DNA of 15,395 nt, taken from contig CAMOXX010000039.1 of assembly GCA_946629475.1 (NCBI GenBank), positions 1 through 15,395 of the forward strand, in the 5' to 3' direction. The DNA is from an uncultured Blautia sp. (lineage in GTDB: Bacteria; Bacillota; Clostridia; Lachnospirales; Lachnospiraceae). Shown in pieces: positions 7,392-15,361 of this stretch. The notes under the pieces were generated by a model that saw nothing but the letters and a program-made list of their open reading frames with translations, ran no database searches and had not been told where the DNA came from. Positions within the stretch are counted from its first letter, which is position 1; the number at the start of each line of letters is the position of its first letter. The translations under genes were made by a program, and so were the position numbers.

Positions 7392-8714
7392 ATGAAAAAA
7401 AGAATGGCACTTCTGCTTGTGCTGGTGATGAGCCTGACAGGGCCCGCGGCTGTATGGGCAGACGAGGAAGGAACACTTGAGGACATCATCCGGGATATTT
7501 TCGCGGGAAAAGGCATCAGTACAGAGAAAACACAGCCGGAGTATATCCCCCCGGAGATTTTCACAACAAGAAACTTTCAGTACTATGTCAACATTGACAA
7601 CGAGACGATCACCATTACTGATTATATCGGAGACAGGGACTTTGTTGAGGTTCCGGCCGAGATTGACGGGTACCGGGTTACGGACATTGGAGAGAAGGCG
7701 TTTTCCTACGGAAAAATGGAACGGATATCTTTCCCGGACACCCTGCAGACCATCCGGGAGCGGGCTTTTGAGTACTGCGATCTGACCGATGTAACGATCC
7801 CGGAGGGAGTAACGGTAGGCGCATGCGCGTTCGGATATAACGATTCGCTGAAACAGGTGGTCATCGAGCCGGATGCAGTGATAAAGAGCCGGGCTTTTGG
7901 ATACTGTGAGAATCTGGATCTGGTTGTCTGCGGGCCGGGAAGCACGTTGGAAGATTCGACATTTGAGTACTGCCGCAGGCTGAAGAGCGTGATCCTCTGC
8001 GGTGCGGTGAACCTGGATGCAGAGGCATTCTCCTACTGTGACGGGAAGAGAATTACCGAGGCGGCGGAAGATGATTTTGATTTCTGGAAGCTGCCGGATG
8101 AAAATGTGGACGGACCGGGTCCGGATTCTTCCCCGGATGAAGGCCCTGCAGGAGAACTGGCCGGAGGATGGACTGTGACAGAGGACGCTTCGCTCACAGA
8201 GGAGAGTCTTGCGGTATATGAGCTGGCTGTAATGGATCTGGATGATGTTCGCTGCGAGGCAGTTGCCCTGCTGGCGACACAGGTTGCTTCGGGGACCAAT
8301 TACTGCTTCCTGCAGAGAACAACATCATACGAACCCAATGCAGTGCCGTATTACCAGCTGGTGTATATCCACGAGGAGTTCGATGGGGATGCCTATGTTA
8401 TGGAAACGCAGGACATCGAGCCCGGCCTGCTTAAGGGAGACGAACAAAACGATAACGGGCAGGAGCCTCTTGCCCCCGGTGAGCACCGTATTACTATGGT
8501 CGGGGAAGATCATATTCTCCTGGATTGCCCGCCCACTGCGAAAGCAGGAGAGAGAATTGTGGTATTTGCCGGAGATGTAGCTGACGGTGAGATGGTCATT
8601 GAGGTAAACGGGGAAAAGATCGAAAGAGAAAGCGGTGAGTATACGTTTATCATGCCTGATGAGGATGTGGAGATCAATGCATGGATCGATACGTCAGGAT
8701 ATCCGGGGGCATAA
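7392..8714 (+). CDS. Secreted BspA-like leucine-rich repeat protein with cystatin-like region
   Basis: A 440-residue exported protein. Residues 1-23 are a signal peptide, with probable cleavage after VWA. Residues about 85-217 hold roughly six BspA/LRR_5-type repeats marked by AFSYG, AFEYC, AFGYN, AFGYC, TFEYC and AFSYC. An acidic Pro/Gly linker (234-256) follows. Residues 257-345 begin GGWTVTEDASLT and contain QVASG at 297-301, matching the cystatin QxVxG protease-binding motif, then PNAVPYYQLVYIHE. Residues 365-433 resemble a C-terminal bacterial-repeat domain with YTFIMPDEDVEI. No LPXTG or membrane anchor is visible. ATG 7392 is chosen because GGAGGA (7379-7384) precedes it and a signal peptide follows. 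The longer frame from 7266 would overlap the permease and hide the signal. It may bind host or microbial proteins or inhibit cysteine proteases; this is inference. Confidence 0.85.
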   Translation: MKKRMALLLVLVMSLTGPAAVWADEEGTLEDIIRDIFAGKGISTEKTQPEYIPPEIFTTRNFQYYVNIDNETITITDYIGDRDFVEVPAEIDGYRVTDIGEKAFSYGKMERISFPDTLQTIRERAFEYCDLTDVTIPEGVTVGACAFGYNDSLKQVVIEPDAVIKSRAFGYCENLDLVVCGPGSTLEDSTFEYCRRLKSVILCGAVNLDAEAFSYCDGKRITEAAEDDFDFWKLPDENVDGPGPDSSPDEGPAGELAGGWTVTEDASLTEESLAVYELAVMDLDDVRCEAVALLATQVASGTNYCFLQRTTSYEPNAVPYYQLVYIHEEFDGDAYVMETQDIEPGLLKGDEQNDNGQEPLAPGEHRITMVGEDHILLDCPPTAKAGERIVVFAGDVADGEMVIEVNGEKIERESGEYTFIMPDEDVEINAWIDTSGYPGA

Positions 8715-8753
8715 CGACAGCAGAGATACCGGCAGACGTAATATACAAAACAG

Positions 8754-8796
8754 GGTAACTGTTCAGCACCCTTTCATTCTGTGCTGAACAGTTACC
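8754..8796. other. Perfect 16-bp inverted repeat between two genes
   Basis: GGTAACTGTTCAGCAC (8754-8769) is exactly complementary to GTGCTGAACAGTTACC (8781-8796) around an 11-base loop. On the plus strand it is followed by AAACAGGAAAG, not a T-run, so it is not a standard rho-independent terminator for the upstream gene. On the minus strand a T-rich run (TGTTTTGTAT) follows one base later, but no minus-strand gene needs it. The stem ends five bases before the ribosome site of the next gene, so it may shield the transcript, slow readthrough or modulate translation. Confidence 0.7.
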
Positions 8797-8811
8797 AAAC
8801 AGGAAAGAAAA

Positions 8812-9576
8812 ATGAAACGCAAATTAAGTATTGTCAGTACGCTGCATTATATACGGCTTTTCTACCGCAGCGTACTCTTTTTGCTGCTGCTGATCAGCTA
8901 TATTCTGTATCGGATGGACAAAGGGCACTCTATTACCACCAGGCTGGAAAATGCCCCTGCGATCCTGACGGTCACCTGGGTCGTTTTCGTTGTGGAGATG
9001 ATCTTCCGCTTTTTTCCTTCTAAATATGAAAGCCCGGGCTGTCAGAAACAGTTTAAACAGAATTATATTAAGACGGGGAAGACAGAGATCACGATTCCCG
9101 ACAATAATGCCACAGTTTTGATCCTGCTGATCTGGATCGTGTTCAATGGCTTTTTCGGAGCCCTGCATATGGCCGGGATTCTGGATGACGGGATTATGAT
9201 TCTGCTGTGCAGCGCGTACTCCGTCTGCGACATGATCTGCATTCTGTTTTTCTGTCCGTTCCAGACATGGTTTATGAAAAACAAGTGCTGCAGCTCGTGC
9301 CGCATCTACAACTGGGATTACGCGATGATGTTCACGCCGTTGTTCTTCGTAAAAAAGAACTATTTCTGGAGTCTTCTGGTGCTGTCCCTGGCCCTTCTCA
9401 TCCGCTGGGAGATCACGTTTTACCGTCATCCCGAGCGCTTCTCGGAAAAGACCAATGATTATCTGAGATGTCAGAACTGCACGGAGAAGCTTTGCGTACA
9501 TAAAAAGCAGCTGAAGAAACTGCGGAAGCAGATTGAGCAATACACCATGGAACGGGTAAAGAGGCTGACAAAGTAG
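8812..9576 (+). CDS. Cysteine-rich multi-pass membrane protein of unknown function
   Basis: I do not recognise a named family. The 254-residue protein has about five predicted membrane segments (approximately 20-34, 49-67, 100-120, 128-150, 184-203) and a basic, probably cytoplasmic tail (230-254, with KKQLKKLRKQ). Its distinguishing feature is cysteine clusters next to the membrane: Cys159, Cys160 and Cys163 (KCCSSC, followed by RIYNWDYAMM), and Cys220, Cys223 and Cys228 (CQNC, then CVHK). These could bind zinc or an iron-sulfur centre or form redox disulfides. The second cluster with a nearby His230 is the better metal-site candidate. ATG 8812 follows AGGAAAG (8801-8807), a modest site just downstream of a strong hairpin. 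The stop lies 12 bases before the next gene, so the two are probably co-transcribed. Confidence 0.8.
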   Translation: MKRKLSIVSTLHYIRLFYRSVLFLLLLISYILYRMDKGHSITTRLENAPAILTVTWVVFVVEMIFRFFPSKYESPGCQKQFKQNYIKTGKTEITIPDNNATVLILLIWIVFNGFFGALHMAGILDDGIMILLCSAYSVCDMICILFFCPFQTWFMKNKCCSSCRIYNWDYAMMFTPLFFVKKNYFWSLLVLSLALLIRWEITFYRHPERFSEKTNDYLRCQNCTEKLCVHKKQLKKLRKQIEQYTMERVKRLTK

Positions 9577-9588
9577 CGGGGAGATACG

Positions 9589-11283
9589 ATGGAAGAAAGA
9601 ATGCCGGAGCAGGGGCAGAAGATCAAAAACTGCCGCCGCAGGATTGTGTTTTTTGGAGATTCCAATACATATGGTTATGAACCTTCCGAGGTGATGCCGG
9701 GAAGGTATCCTGCGGATGTCAGATGGATCGACCGCCTCGCGGGGCAGCTTGGCAATGAGTGGGAGGTTGTTCCGTTCGGGCTGAACGGAAGGAAGATCCC
9801 GGACGTGCGGCGTTCGGATCAGATCGAGCTTCTGGAAGGGGTGCTCAGAATATGCGGGGAACACGGCCTGCTGGCTGTGATGCTGGGGACAAACGACATT
9901 GCACTTACCTCTGTCCCGGATGCGGACACTGCGATTGCAAAGATGGACCGTCTTCTTGCATATCTGACAGAAAAAAAGGCTCCCGGGGAACTGCTGATCA
10001 TTGGTCCTCCTGCCGTGAAGCCGGAGGAGGCGGGGCCGGTTGCTTTTTTCCTTCAGTTCAGCAGGGAAAACAGCCGTATGAACGCGGCTTTCCGGGAACT
10101 GGCGGACCGCTATGGAACCCGCTTTATCGATGCAGGAGCCTGGGATATTCCCATGGCATATGACATGTTTCACCTGAGCCCGGAGGGGCACAGGAAATTT
10201 GCTGAACATATAAAGGAGGCTATAATGGATCTTTTGGCAGGTACAACCGAAACAACACAGAAATATACGATGGATCAGTCACTGATTGAGATCCTGGCGA
10301 AGGCAGGCCCGGAGATGCAGCTTTACTTTATGCCGGATATGATGGAACTGATTCCGGAGGAATACAGGGACCGTCCGCTGAAAGAGTGGGCCGCCGATTT
10401 CAGGATGCCCTGGGGCATGCCTTTCCCGGCAGATGACGTCATCGGGGATGCCAACATGCTGTTGAATGCCGATGAACACCGCGAAGTGATTCCTCTCTGG
10501 GATCCCGATCATTTTTGCATCACCGGCAACAATATTCATTCTGTCTGCCTCCTGAGGCTGAAAACCTGTCTGGAGGGAGTGCGCCCATGCGTCATCGTTG
10601 TTCCGGGCGGCGGATATGAGAATATATCATTTCACAATGAAGGGTACACAACAGCCCGCAGGCTGGCAGCAGCCGGGTATCGTCCTTTCATCCTGAACTA
10701 CAGGTTTAAGCCAAATCATTATCCCGATCCGCAGCTGGACCTGGCACTGGCGATCCGTTATCTCAGGGCGAATGCGGAAAAATACCAGATCGATCCTGAC
10801 AATCTCATGATTCTCGGATATTCGGCAGGCGGACATCTGTGCGCATCGACTGCGGCGCTCAGGGATGAGATTGACAGAAAACTGACAGAGGAACTGGAGA
10901 AGAGGCGGCCGGATCTGGCAAAGCTGACCAGCGGGATTTCCATCCGGCCGGATAAGGTGTGTCTGTGTTATCCGGTGATCAGTTTTGTTTCCGAAGACCA
11001 TGAGCCGAGCTTCCAGGCGCTGACCGGAGGGGATGAATCGCTGCGCGCGCACCTCTCGGTAGAGAGCCATGTGGATCCGGATTATCCGAAAACCTTTGTA
11101 TGGACCTGCGCCGATGATTCGCTGGTTCCCCCGAGCAATGCCGTCCGTATGGGAGAGGCCTTAAAGGCCCAGGGGATTCCGTCCATGCTGAAGGTGTATC
11201 CGACAGGGGAGCACGGCTGCCATGTTGGCGACGGAACATCAGCAGAGGGCTGGATGAAAGAAATGCTTGCATTTATGGAGTAA
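9589..11283 (+). CDS. SGNH/GDSL hydrolase fused to alpha/beta-hydrolase esterase
   Basis: A 564-residue protein with two hydrolase domains and no signal peptide, so probably cytoplasmic. Residues 15-212 are an SGNH hydrolase: GDSN at 23-26 with nucleophile Ser25, NGR at 66-68, GTND at 100-103, and DMFH at 192-195 with the catalytic Asp/His pair. Residues about 213-564 are an esterase of the BD-FAE/acetyl-xylan-esterase-like type: oxyanion PGGGY at 339-343, GYSAGG at 410-415 with Ser412, CADDSLVP with Asp510 as likely acid, and His542 in GEHG. Both triads look intact. The pairing suggests removal of two kinds of acyl group, for instance from carbohydrates entering the cell; substrate is inference. 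GGGGAG (9578-9583) precedes the start. A near-ideal internal ribosome site precedes Met213 at the domain junction. The helicase gene starts four bases after the stop. Confidence 0.88.
   Translation: MEERMPEQGQKIKNCRRRIVFFGDSNTYGYEPSEVMPGRYPADVRWIDRLAGQLGNEWEVVPFGLNGRKIPDVRRSDQIELLEGVLRICGEHGLLAVMLGTNDIALTSVPDADTAIAKMDRLLAYLTEKKAPGELLIIGPPAVKPEEAGPVAFFLQFSRENSRMNAAFRELADRYGTRFIDAGAWDIPMAYDMFHLSPEGHRKFAEHIKEAIMDLLAGTTETTQKYTMDQSLIEILAKAGPEMQLYFMPDMMELIPEEYRDRPLKEWAADFRMPWGMPFPADDVIGDANMLLNADEHREVIPLWDPDHFCITGNNIHSVCLLRLKTCLEGVRPCVIVVPGGGYENISFHNEGYTTARRLAAAGYRPFILNYRFKPNHYPDPQLDLALAIRYLRANAEKYQIDPDNLMILGYSAGGHLCASTAALRDEIDRKLTEELEKRRPDLAKLTSGISIRPDKVCLCYPVISFVSEDHEPSFQALTGGDESLRAHLSVESHVDPDYPKTFVWTCADDSLVPPSNAVRMGEALKAQGIPSMLKVYPTGEHGCHVGDGTSAEGWMKEMLAFME
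10213..10227 (+). promoter_or_regulatory. Internal consensus ribosome binding site at esterase domain start
   Basis: AAGGAGG (10213-10219) is followed after five bases by ATG at 10225, in frame with the long gene (Met213). Initiation here would give a free 352-residue esterase. The site is closer to consensus than the one at the start of the full gene and lies exactly between the two domains. Use in the cell is inference. Confidence 0.6.
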
Positions 11284-11287
11284 ACAA

Positions 11288-14200
11288 ATGGCTGATGGGA
11301 TCAAAAACATAGCAAGGTGGAGATGGCAGAACTACTTTCCGGTAAAAATCCGGGAGATGGGGAAAAAGGATGCCGAAAACGGGAGAATCTCATCCCTCAC
11401 CTACGACCAGGAAAACGGTCTTATTACGGCGGATACGATTGGCGGGTTTCGATGCTTCGCTTATATACCAGTGAGCTATACAGAGTGCATGAGCTATGAG
11501 CCCTGGTACAGTGGACAGAAGTTTTTTTTCAAATCGATGGGATATGAGAAGGACTCCCGGTATCATTGCAGCTGCTCAACCGGCGCGCTCAACCAGTTCT
11601 GCCGGCATGTGGCAGGGATGATGTATGTCTGGGAGGCAGAGTACGGGGAGCTGGTTTTTGAAGAAACGCCTGAGGAGAGAGAGGAGCGGATCGGTGAGGA
11701 GCTGAAAAGAGCCAGGCTGGAAGCGCTCGAAAAAGAACGGGTTCGGAAGCAGGAGAATATTTTCCCTGCGATACAGTATTTGAAACCGTATGTAAAGGAA
11801 ACGGATGACCTTGTGTTTTTCTCCCCTGATCAGATCCTTGAAAATGCGGAAACCAACGAATATGAGGCTGAACTGGCTGATATTTCCATAAAGAAAAAAA
11901 ACCTTCCGGAAGTCCGTGTAGACATAGAATACAATCACATCGGAAACCAGATTCTTGTAATTCAGGGCGAGAGCGAGCATTATGATGTGAGCATGATATT
12001 CAGCGATAAGCAGATTCTGCAGCTGAACTGTGAATGCAGAAGAGCACACCAGAAGAAGATGAGTTACTGGGGAGATATAGAAAAAGAAGCTTTTTTCTGC
12101 GCGCATGCCCTGCCGGTGTATGCTTCAGCCTGGAACTGGATCGTGAGGGAGAAACCCGGAGACGCTACGGATCAGAAAGCCAGTACTCTCCTCAGTGTTC
12201 TTACCCGGGAAACTGCAATACCGGAGCTGCCGGAAGTTAAAAAGATCAAAAAACCCGACATTGAACTGATCCCAAGGATCATATCAGATAAGAACACTTC
12301 TGCCCTTCAGCTGTCTTTTACCGTCGGGAGAACCGGGGAGAGGCCCTTTGTATTGAAAAGCCTGGCAAAAATGCTGGATGCCGTGGACGATGGCGCGGAG
12401 TTTGAGTTATCCAAAAAGGCAAAAATTGACTTTTCAGAAGAAACATTCACAGAGAACAGCGATAAATGGTACCGCCTTCTGGCATCCAGGGCGAGAAACA
12501 TTCGGGCAATCAACCGCAGGCTGGAGAGAAGCTTTTATTATTCTCAGAAGCTCTCTCTTGGGAATACGGTTCCGCTGGAGGGGAGCGACCTGGATGTTAT
12601 CTATGATCTGGCGGAAGGAAGCGGCATACTTTACCAGAACACGCAGCGCAGGGAGGAATATCATATTATGGTCGCGCCGGGAAGGCCCCGGGCTGAGATA
12701 TCCCTGGCACCTATAAAAGCAAGGAACGGTGAACTGATCGGAATCAATTTGTCCGGGTCAATGCCCCGCCTCCTGAATGGAAACCAGTATCAGTATATAG
12801 TGGATGAAAAACAGTTCGGACGGGTCACAGCGGGGGACATGAAAGATCTGATGCCCTTCCGCTCTATTGCGGATAAGGAAGGAAATTTCCACTGCAGTAT
12901 CGGTGTAAAAAAACTGCCGGAGTTCTATTTCCGTGTTCTTCCGGGACTGCGGTCATCCGATCAGATCCTGCTTGATGACAGAGTGGGAGAGATTGACAGC
13001 AGCATTCTTCCTGCGGAACCGGAATTTGTGTTTTACATCGATCTGGCTGAAGACAGGGTAACCTGCCGCGTTTCGGTTCAGTATGGAGAAATCAGAATTA
13101 CTGGCGGTTTCGAGGAAAATACTTCGGACGGCATGCTCCGCGACCGGGATCAGGAGAACAGAGTTATCCGGTCAGTAGAGGCGGTTTTTGAAAAAAGAGA
13201 CCCCGAAGAAATGGTCTTTTTCGCAGAAGCTTCGGAGGAGACGATCTTCCGCATTCTGACGGACGGCATACAGCTTTTGTCACGGTACGGTGAAGTCAAG
13301 GGCAGCGATGCCTTTGGAACCGTGAAGCTGAAGAAGGTGTCAATGCCGAAATTTTCGGTGGAGATCGAAGGCGGACTGCTGGAGCTGTCGATCCGTACCA
13401 GGGATCTGACGAATGAAGAATTGCTGGAGCTGCTCGGAAGCTACCGCCGGAAAAAACGCTGGCACCGCCTGAAAAGCGGGGACTTTGTGGATCTGCGCCA
13501 GGTGGAGGAGCTTGACGAGATCGAGGAACTGTCCGGGTCTATGGACGTCAGTCTGGATGACCTGGTGAAGGGAAGCGTGAAAATCCCGAAGTTCCGCGCA
13601 CTGTATGTGGACAGACTTCTGGAAGGGCATGATGAGATCGCGACCGCTCGGGACAAGCACTTTAAGTCCCTGGTACGTTCCTTCCGGACGATCCGGGATT
13701 CGGACTATGATGTGCCGGAAAGCCTGACGGACATTGTGCGTCCGTATCAGCTGTACGGCTTCCGCTGGCTTTCCACTCTTTCGGAAGCCGGGTTCGGAGG
13801 AATCCTCGCGGACGAGATGGGCCTTGGGAAAACCCTGCAGATGCTTGCTTTTCTGAAAAGCCGAAAGGATGCGGGGGAGACGCATCCGGCTCTGGTTGTA
13901 TGCCCGGCCTCGCTTGTATATAACTGGAAAGAGGAGTGCGTCCGTTTTACCGAGGACCTCAAGGTGGAACTGCTTGCAGGCACATTACCCCAGAGAAAAG
14001 AAATCCTGAAAAATATGGGCAGTACCGGTCAGGCGGATCTGTATGTAACATCCTACGATCTCCTGAAGAGGGATATCGCATTGTATGAGAAGAAATTCTT
14101 CTCCACCATCGTGCTGGACGAAGCCCAGTACATCAAAAACCAAAAGGCTGCTGTTACCAAAGCAGTGAAGGTACTGAATGGTGACCGCCGGTTTGCCCTG

Positions 14201-15124
14201 ACGGGAACCCCGATTGAGAACCGCCTCTCAGAAATGTGGAGCATCTTTGACTTCCTGATGCCGGGCTTTCTGTATAATGCTTCAGAATTCGCGTCCCGCT
14301 TTGAGGGACCGATTATGAAGAAAAAGGATGCGGAGGCGACAGAAAAGCTTTCCAAAATGACGGCTCCATTCATCCTTCGCAGGAAAAAAACGGATGTCCT
14401 GAAGGACCTTCCGGAAAAACTGGAGGAAGTGCAGGCTCAGGCGATGGAAACCGACCAGAGGCGTCTCTATGACGCACAGGTCGTCCATATGCGGGAAATG
14501 CTGGGCTCCTTCAGCGGGTCAGGGGAAGAAAAGATCCGGGTTCTGGCAGAGATTACCAGGCTGCGCCAGCTTTGCTGTGATCCTTCCCTCCTGTTTGAAG
14601 ACTATCATGGCTCCAGCGCCAAGCGGACAGCGTGTGTGGAACTGATTCAACGCGCGATCGACGGAGGACACCGTATGCTGGTGTTCTCGCAGTTCACATC
14701 GATGCTGGCTCTCCTGTCCGAGGACCTGAAAACTGAGGGAATCCCGTTTTATACGCTGACCGGCTCCACTCCGAAACAGGAGAGGATCCGGCTGGTCAAT
14801 GAATTCAACAGCGGGGATGTGCCAGTGTTCCTGATTTCCCTGAAAGCGGGCGGGACCGGGCTCAATCTGACCGGGGCGGATGTCGTGATCCACTATGACC
14901 CGTGGTGGAACCTGGCAGTGCAGAACCAGGCAACGGACCGGGCCCACAGGATCGGACAGACCAGGCAGGTGACAGTCATCAAGCTGATCGCCGCCGACTC
15001 GATCGAAGAGAAGATTATAAAGCTCCAGGAGGCCAAGAGAGACCTGGCCGACGCCATCATGGGCGGCGAGGGCGGAAGCCTCATGAGCATGTCCAGAGAG
15101 GAACTGCTGGAGCTGCTGGAGTGA
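11288..15124 (+). CDS. SNF2-family DNA helicase/translocase with SWIM zinc finger
   Basis: A 1278-residue ATP-dependent DNA translocase of the bacterial SNF2 type. N-terminal SWIM zinc finger: CSC with Cys94 and Cys96, then Cys105 and His107. A second CxC-x20-CxH set occurs at Cys248, Cys250, Cys271 and His273. The long middle (about 300-780) fits the bacterial SNF2-associated region. The motor begins at RPYQLYGFRWL (818): Walker A DEMGLGKT at 842-849, DEAQ at 944-947, TGTPIENRLSEMWSIFD, AGGTGLNLTGAD, and motif VI with QATDRAHRIGQ at 1214-1224. Size and motor completeness are normal. ATG 11288 follows GGAG (11277-11280). A TTG at 11267 would lie inside the preceding gene and lacks such a site. 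Role is probably chromatin-like remodelling, repair or transcription recycling; sequence alone does not decide. It is the last gene before a strong terminator. Confidence 0.94.
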   Translation: MADGIKNIARWRWQNYFPVKIREMGKKDAENGRISSLTYDQENGLITADTIGGFRCFAYIPVSYTECMSYEPWYSGQKFFFKSMGYEKDSRYHCSCSTGALNQFCRHVAGMMYVWEAEYGELVFEETPEEREERIGEELKRARLEALEKERVRKQENIFPAIQYLKPYVKETDDLVFFSPDQILENAETNEYEAELADISIKKKNLPEVRVDIEYNHIGNQILVIQGESEHYDVSMIFSDKQILQLNCECRRAHQKKMSYWGDIEKEAFFCAHALPVYASAWNWIVREKPGDATDQKASTLLSVLTRETAIPELPEVKKIKKPDIELIPRIISDKNTSALQLSFTVGRTGERPFVLKSLAKMLDAVDDGAEFELSKKAKIDFSEETFTENSDKWYRLLASRARNIRAINRRLERSFYYSQKLSLGNTVPLEGSDLDVIYDLAEGSGILYQNTQRREEYHIMVAPGRPRAEISLAPIKARNGELIGINLSGSMPRLLNGNQYQYIVDEKQFGRVTAGDMKDLMPFRSIADKEGNFHCSIGVKKLPEFYFRVLPGLRSSDQILLDDRVGEIDSSILPAEPEFVFYIDLAEDRVTCRVSVQYGEIRITGGFEENTSDGMLRDRDQENRVIRSVEAVFEKRDPEEMVFFAEASEETIFRILTDGIQLLSRYGEVKGSDAFGTVKLKKVSMPKFSVEIEGGLLELSIRTRDLTNEELLELLGSYRRKKRWHRLKSGDFVDLRQVEELDEIEELSGSMDVSLDDLVKGSVKIPKFRALYVDRLLEGHDEIATARDKHFKSLVRSFRTIRDSDYDVPESLTDIVRPYQLYGFRWLSTLSEAGFGGILADEMGLGKTLQMLAFLKSRKDAGETHPALVVCPASLVYNWKEECVRFTEDLKVELLAGTLPQRKEILKNMGSTGQADLYVTSYDLLKRDIALYEKKFFSTIVLDEAQYIKNQKAAVTKAVKVLNGDRRFALTGTPIENRLSEMWSIFDFLMPGFLYNASEFASRFEGPIMKKKDAEATEKLSKMTAPFILRRKKTDVLKDLPEKLEEVQAQAMETDQRRLYDAQVVHMREMLGSFSGSGEEKIRVLAEITRLRQLCCDPSLLFEDYHGSSAKRTACVELIQRAIDGGHRMLVFSQFTSMLALLSEDLKTEGIPFYTLTGSTPKQERIRLVNEFNSGDVPVFLISLKAGGTGLNLTGADVVIHYDPWWNLAVQNQATDRAHRIGQTRQVTVIKLIAADSIEEKIIKLQEAKRDLADAIMGGEGGSLMSMSREELLELLE

Positions 15125-15151
15125 AAACCGAACTCCCTTTAATGTATGAAC

Positions 15152-15205
15152 AACCCTGTGCTCATCATCCTGGAGAAAAACGGGATAGTGAGCGCAGGGT
15201 TTTTT
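15152..15205 (+). terminator. Intrinsic terminator after the SNF2 gene
   Basis: AACCCTGTGCTCA (15152-15164) pairs with TGAGCGCAGGGTT (15189-15201), 13 pairs with one G-U. ATCC and GGAT (15167-15170 and 15183-15186) can extend the stem inward. Six T residues (15200-15205) and further T-rich DNA follow. It lies 27 bases past the stop codon and ends the transcription unit. Confidence 0.88.
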
Positions 15206-15236
15206 CTTTACTTTTTTTCTTTACAGGCGATTTTTC

Positions 15237-15265
15237 TTGTAAACACAGCTCTTTAATGGTATGAT
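15237..15265 (+). promoter_or_regulatory. Strong-looking extended -10 promoter reading off the right edge
   Basis: TTGTAA (15237-15242) and TATGAT (15260-15265) are 17 bases apart, and TGG just before the -10 box makes it extended. The -10 matches consensus at five of six bases. Transcription would start near 15272 and run into the repeat-rich segment ahead; the gene it serves is outside the window. Confidence 0.55.
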
Positions 15266-15279
15266 AACTATGTATAAGT

Positions 15280-15361
15280 AGGTTCTGTCAGATGAATATC
15301 AGATGAAATAAAATGTCGAAATATGATGAATTTTGACATGTTTTCAGAACCTTTGTCGAAA
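15280..15361. repeat. Nested inverted and direct repeats, possible IS end or structured leader
   Basis: Outer arms AGGTTCTG (15280-15287) and CAGAACCT (15345-15352) enclose ATGTCGAAAT (15313-15322) pairing with ATTTTGACAT (15330-15339, one G-U). TCAGATGAA occurs at 15288 and 15299, and TGTCGAAA at 15314 and 15354. Terminal and subterminal repeats like these are common at insertion-sequence ends, and a GGTTCTG-like tip is reminiscent of ISL3-type elements. No transposase is visible before the window ends. A folded 5' leader of the promoter just upstream is the alternative. The remaining bases to 15395 show no gene. Confidence 0.4.

Noticed and set aside
8714..8744. Possible promoter (ACGACA and TAATAT) before the membrane protein gene
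   Set aside because: The spacing is about 19 bases and the -35 match is poor.
8824..10209. Long minus-strand open frame of 461 codons
   Set aside because: It is antisense to two well-supported plus-strand genes, its translation is rich in His, Arg and Gln without family motifs, and no good ribosome site precedes it.
11267..11287. TTG start for the helicase within the preceding esterase gene
   Set aside because: ATG 11288 has a GGAG at normal spacing and avoids the overlap.
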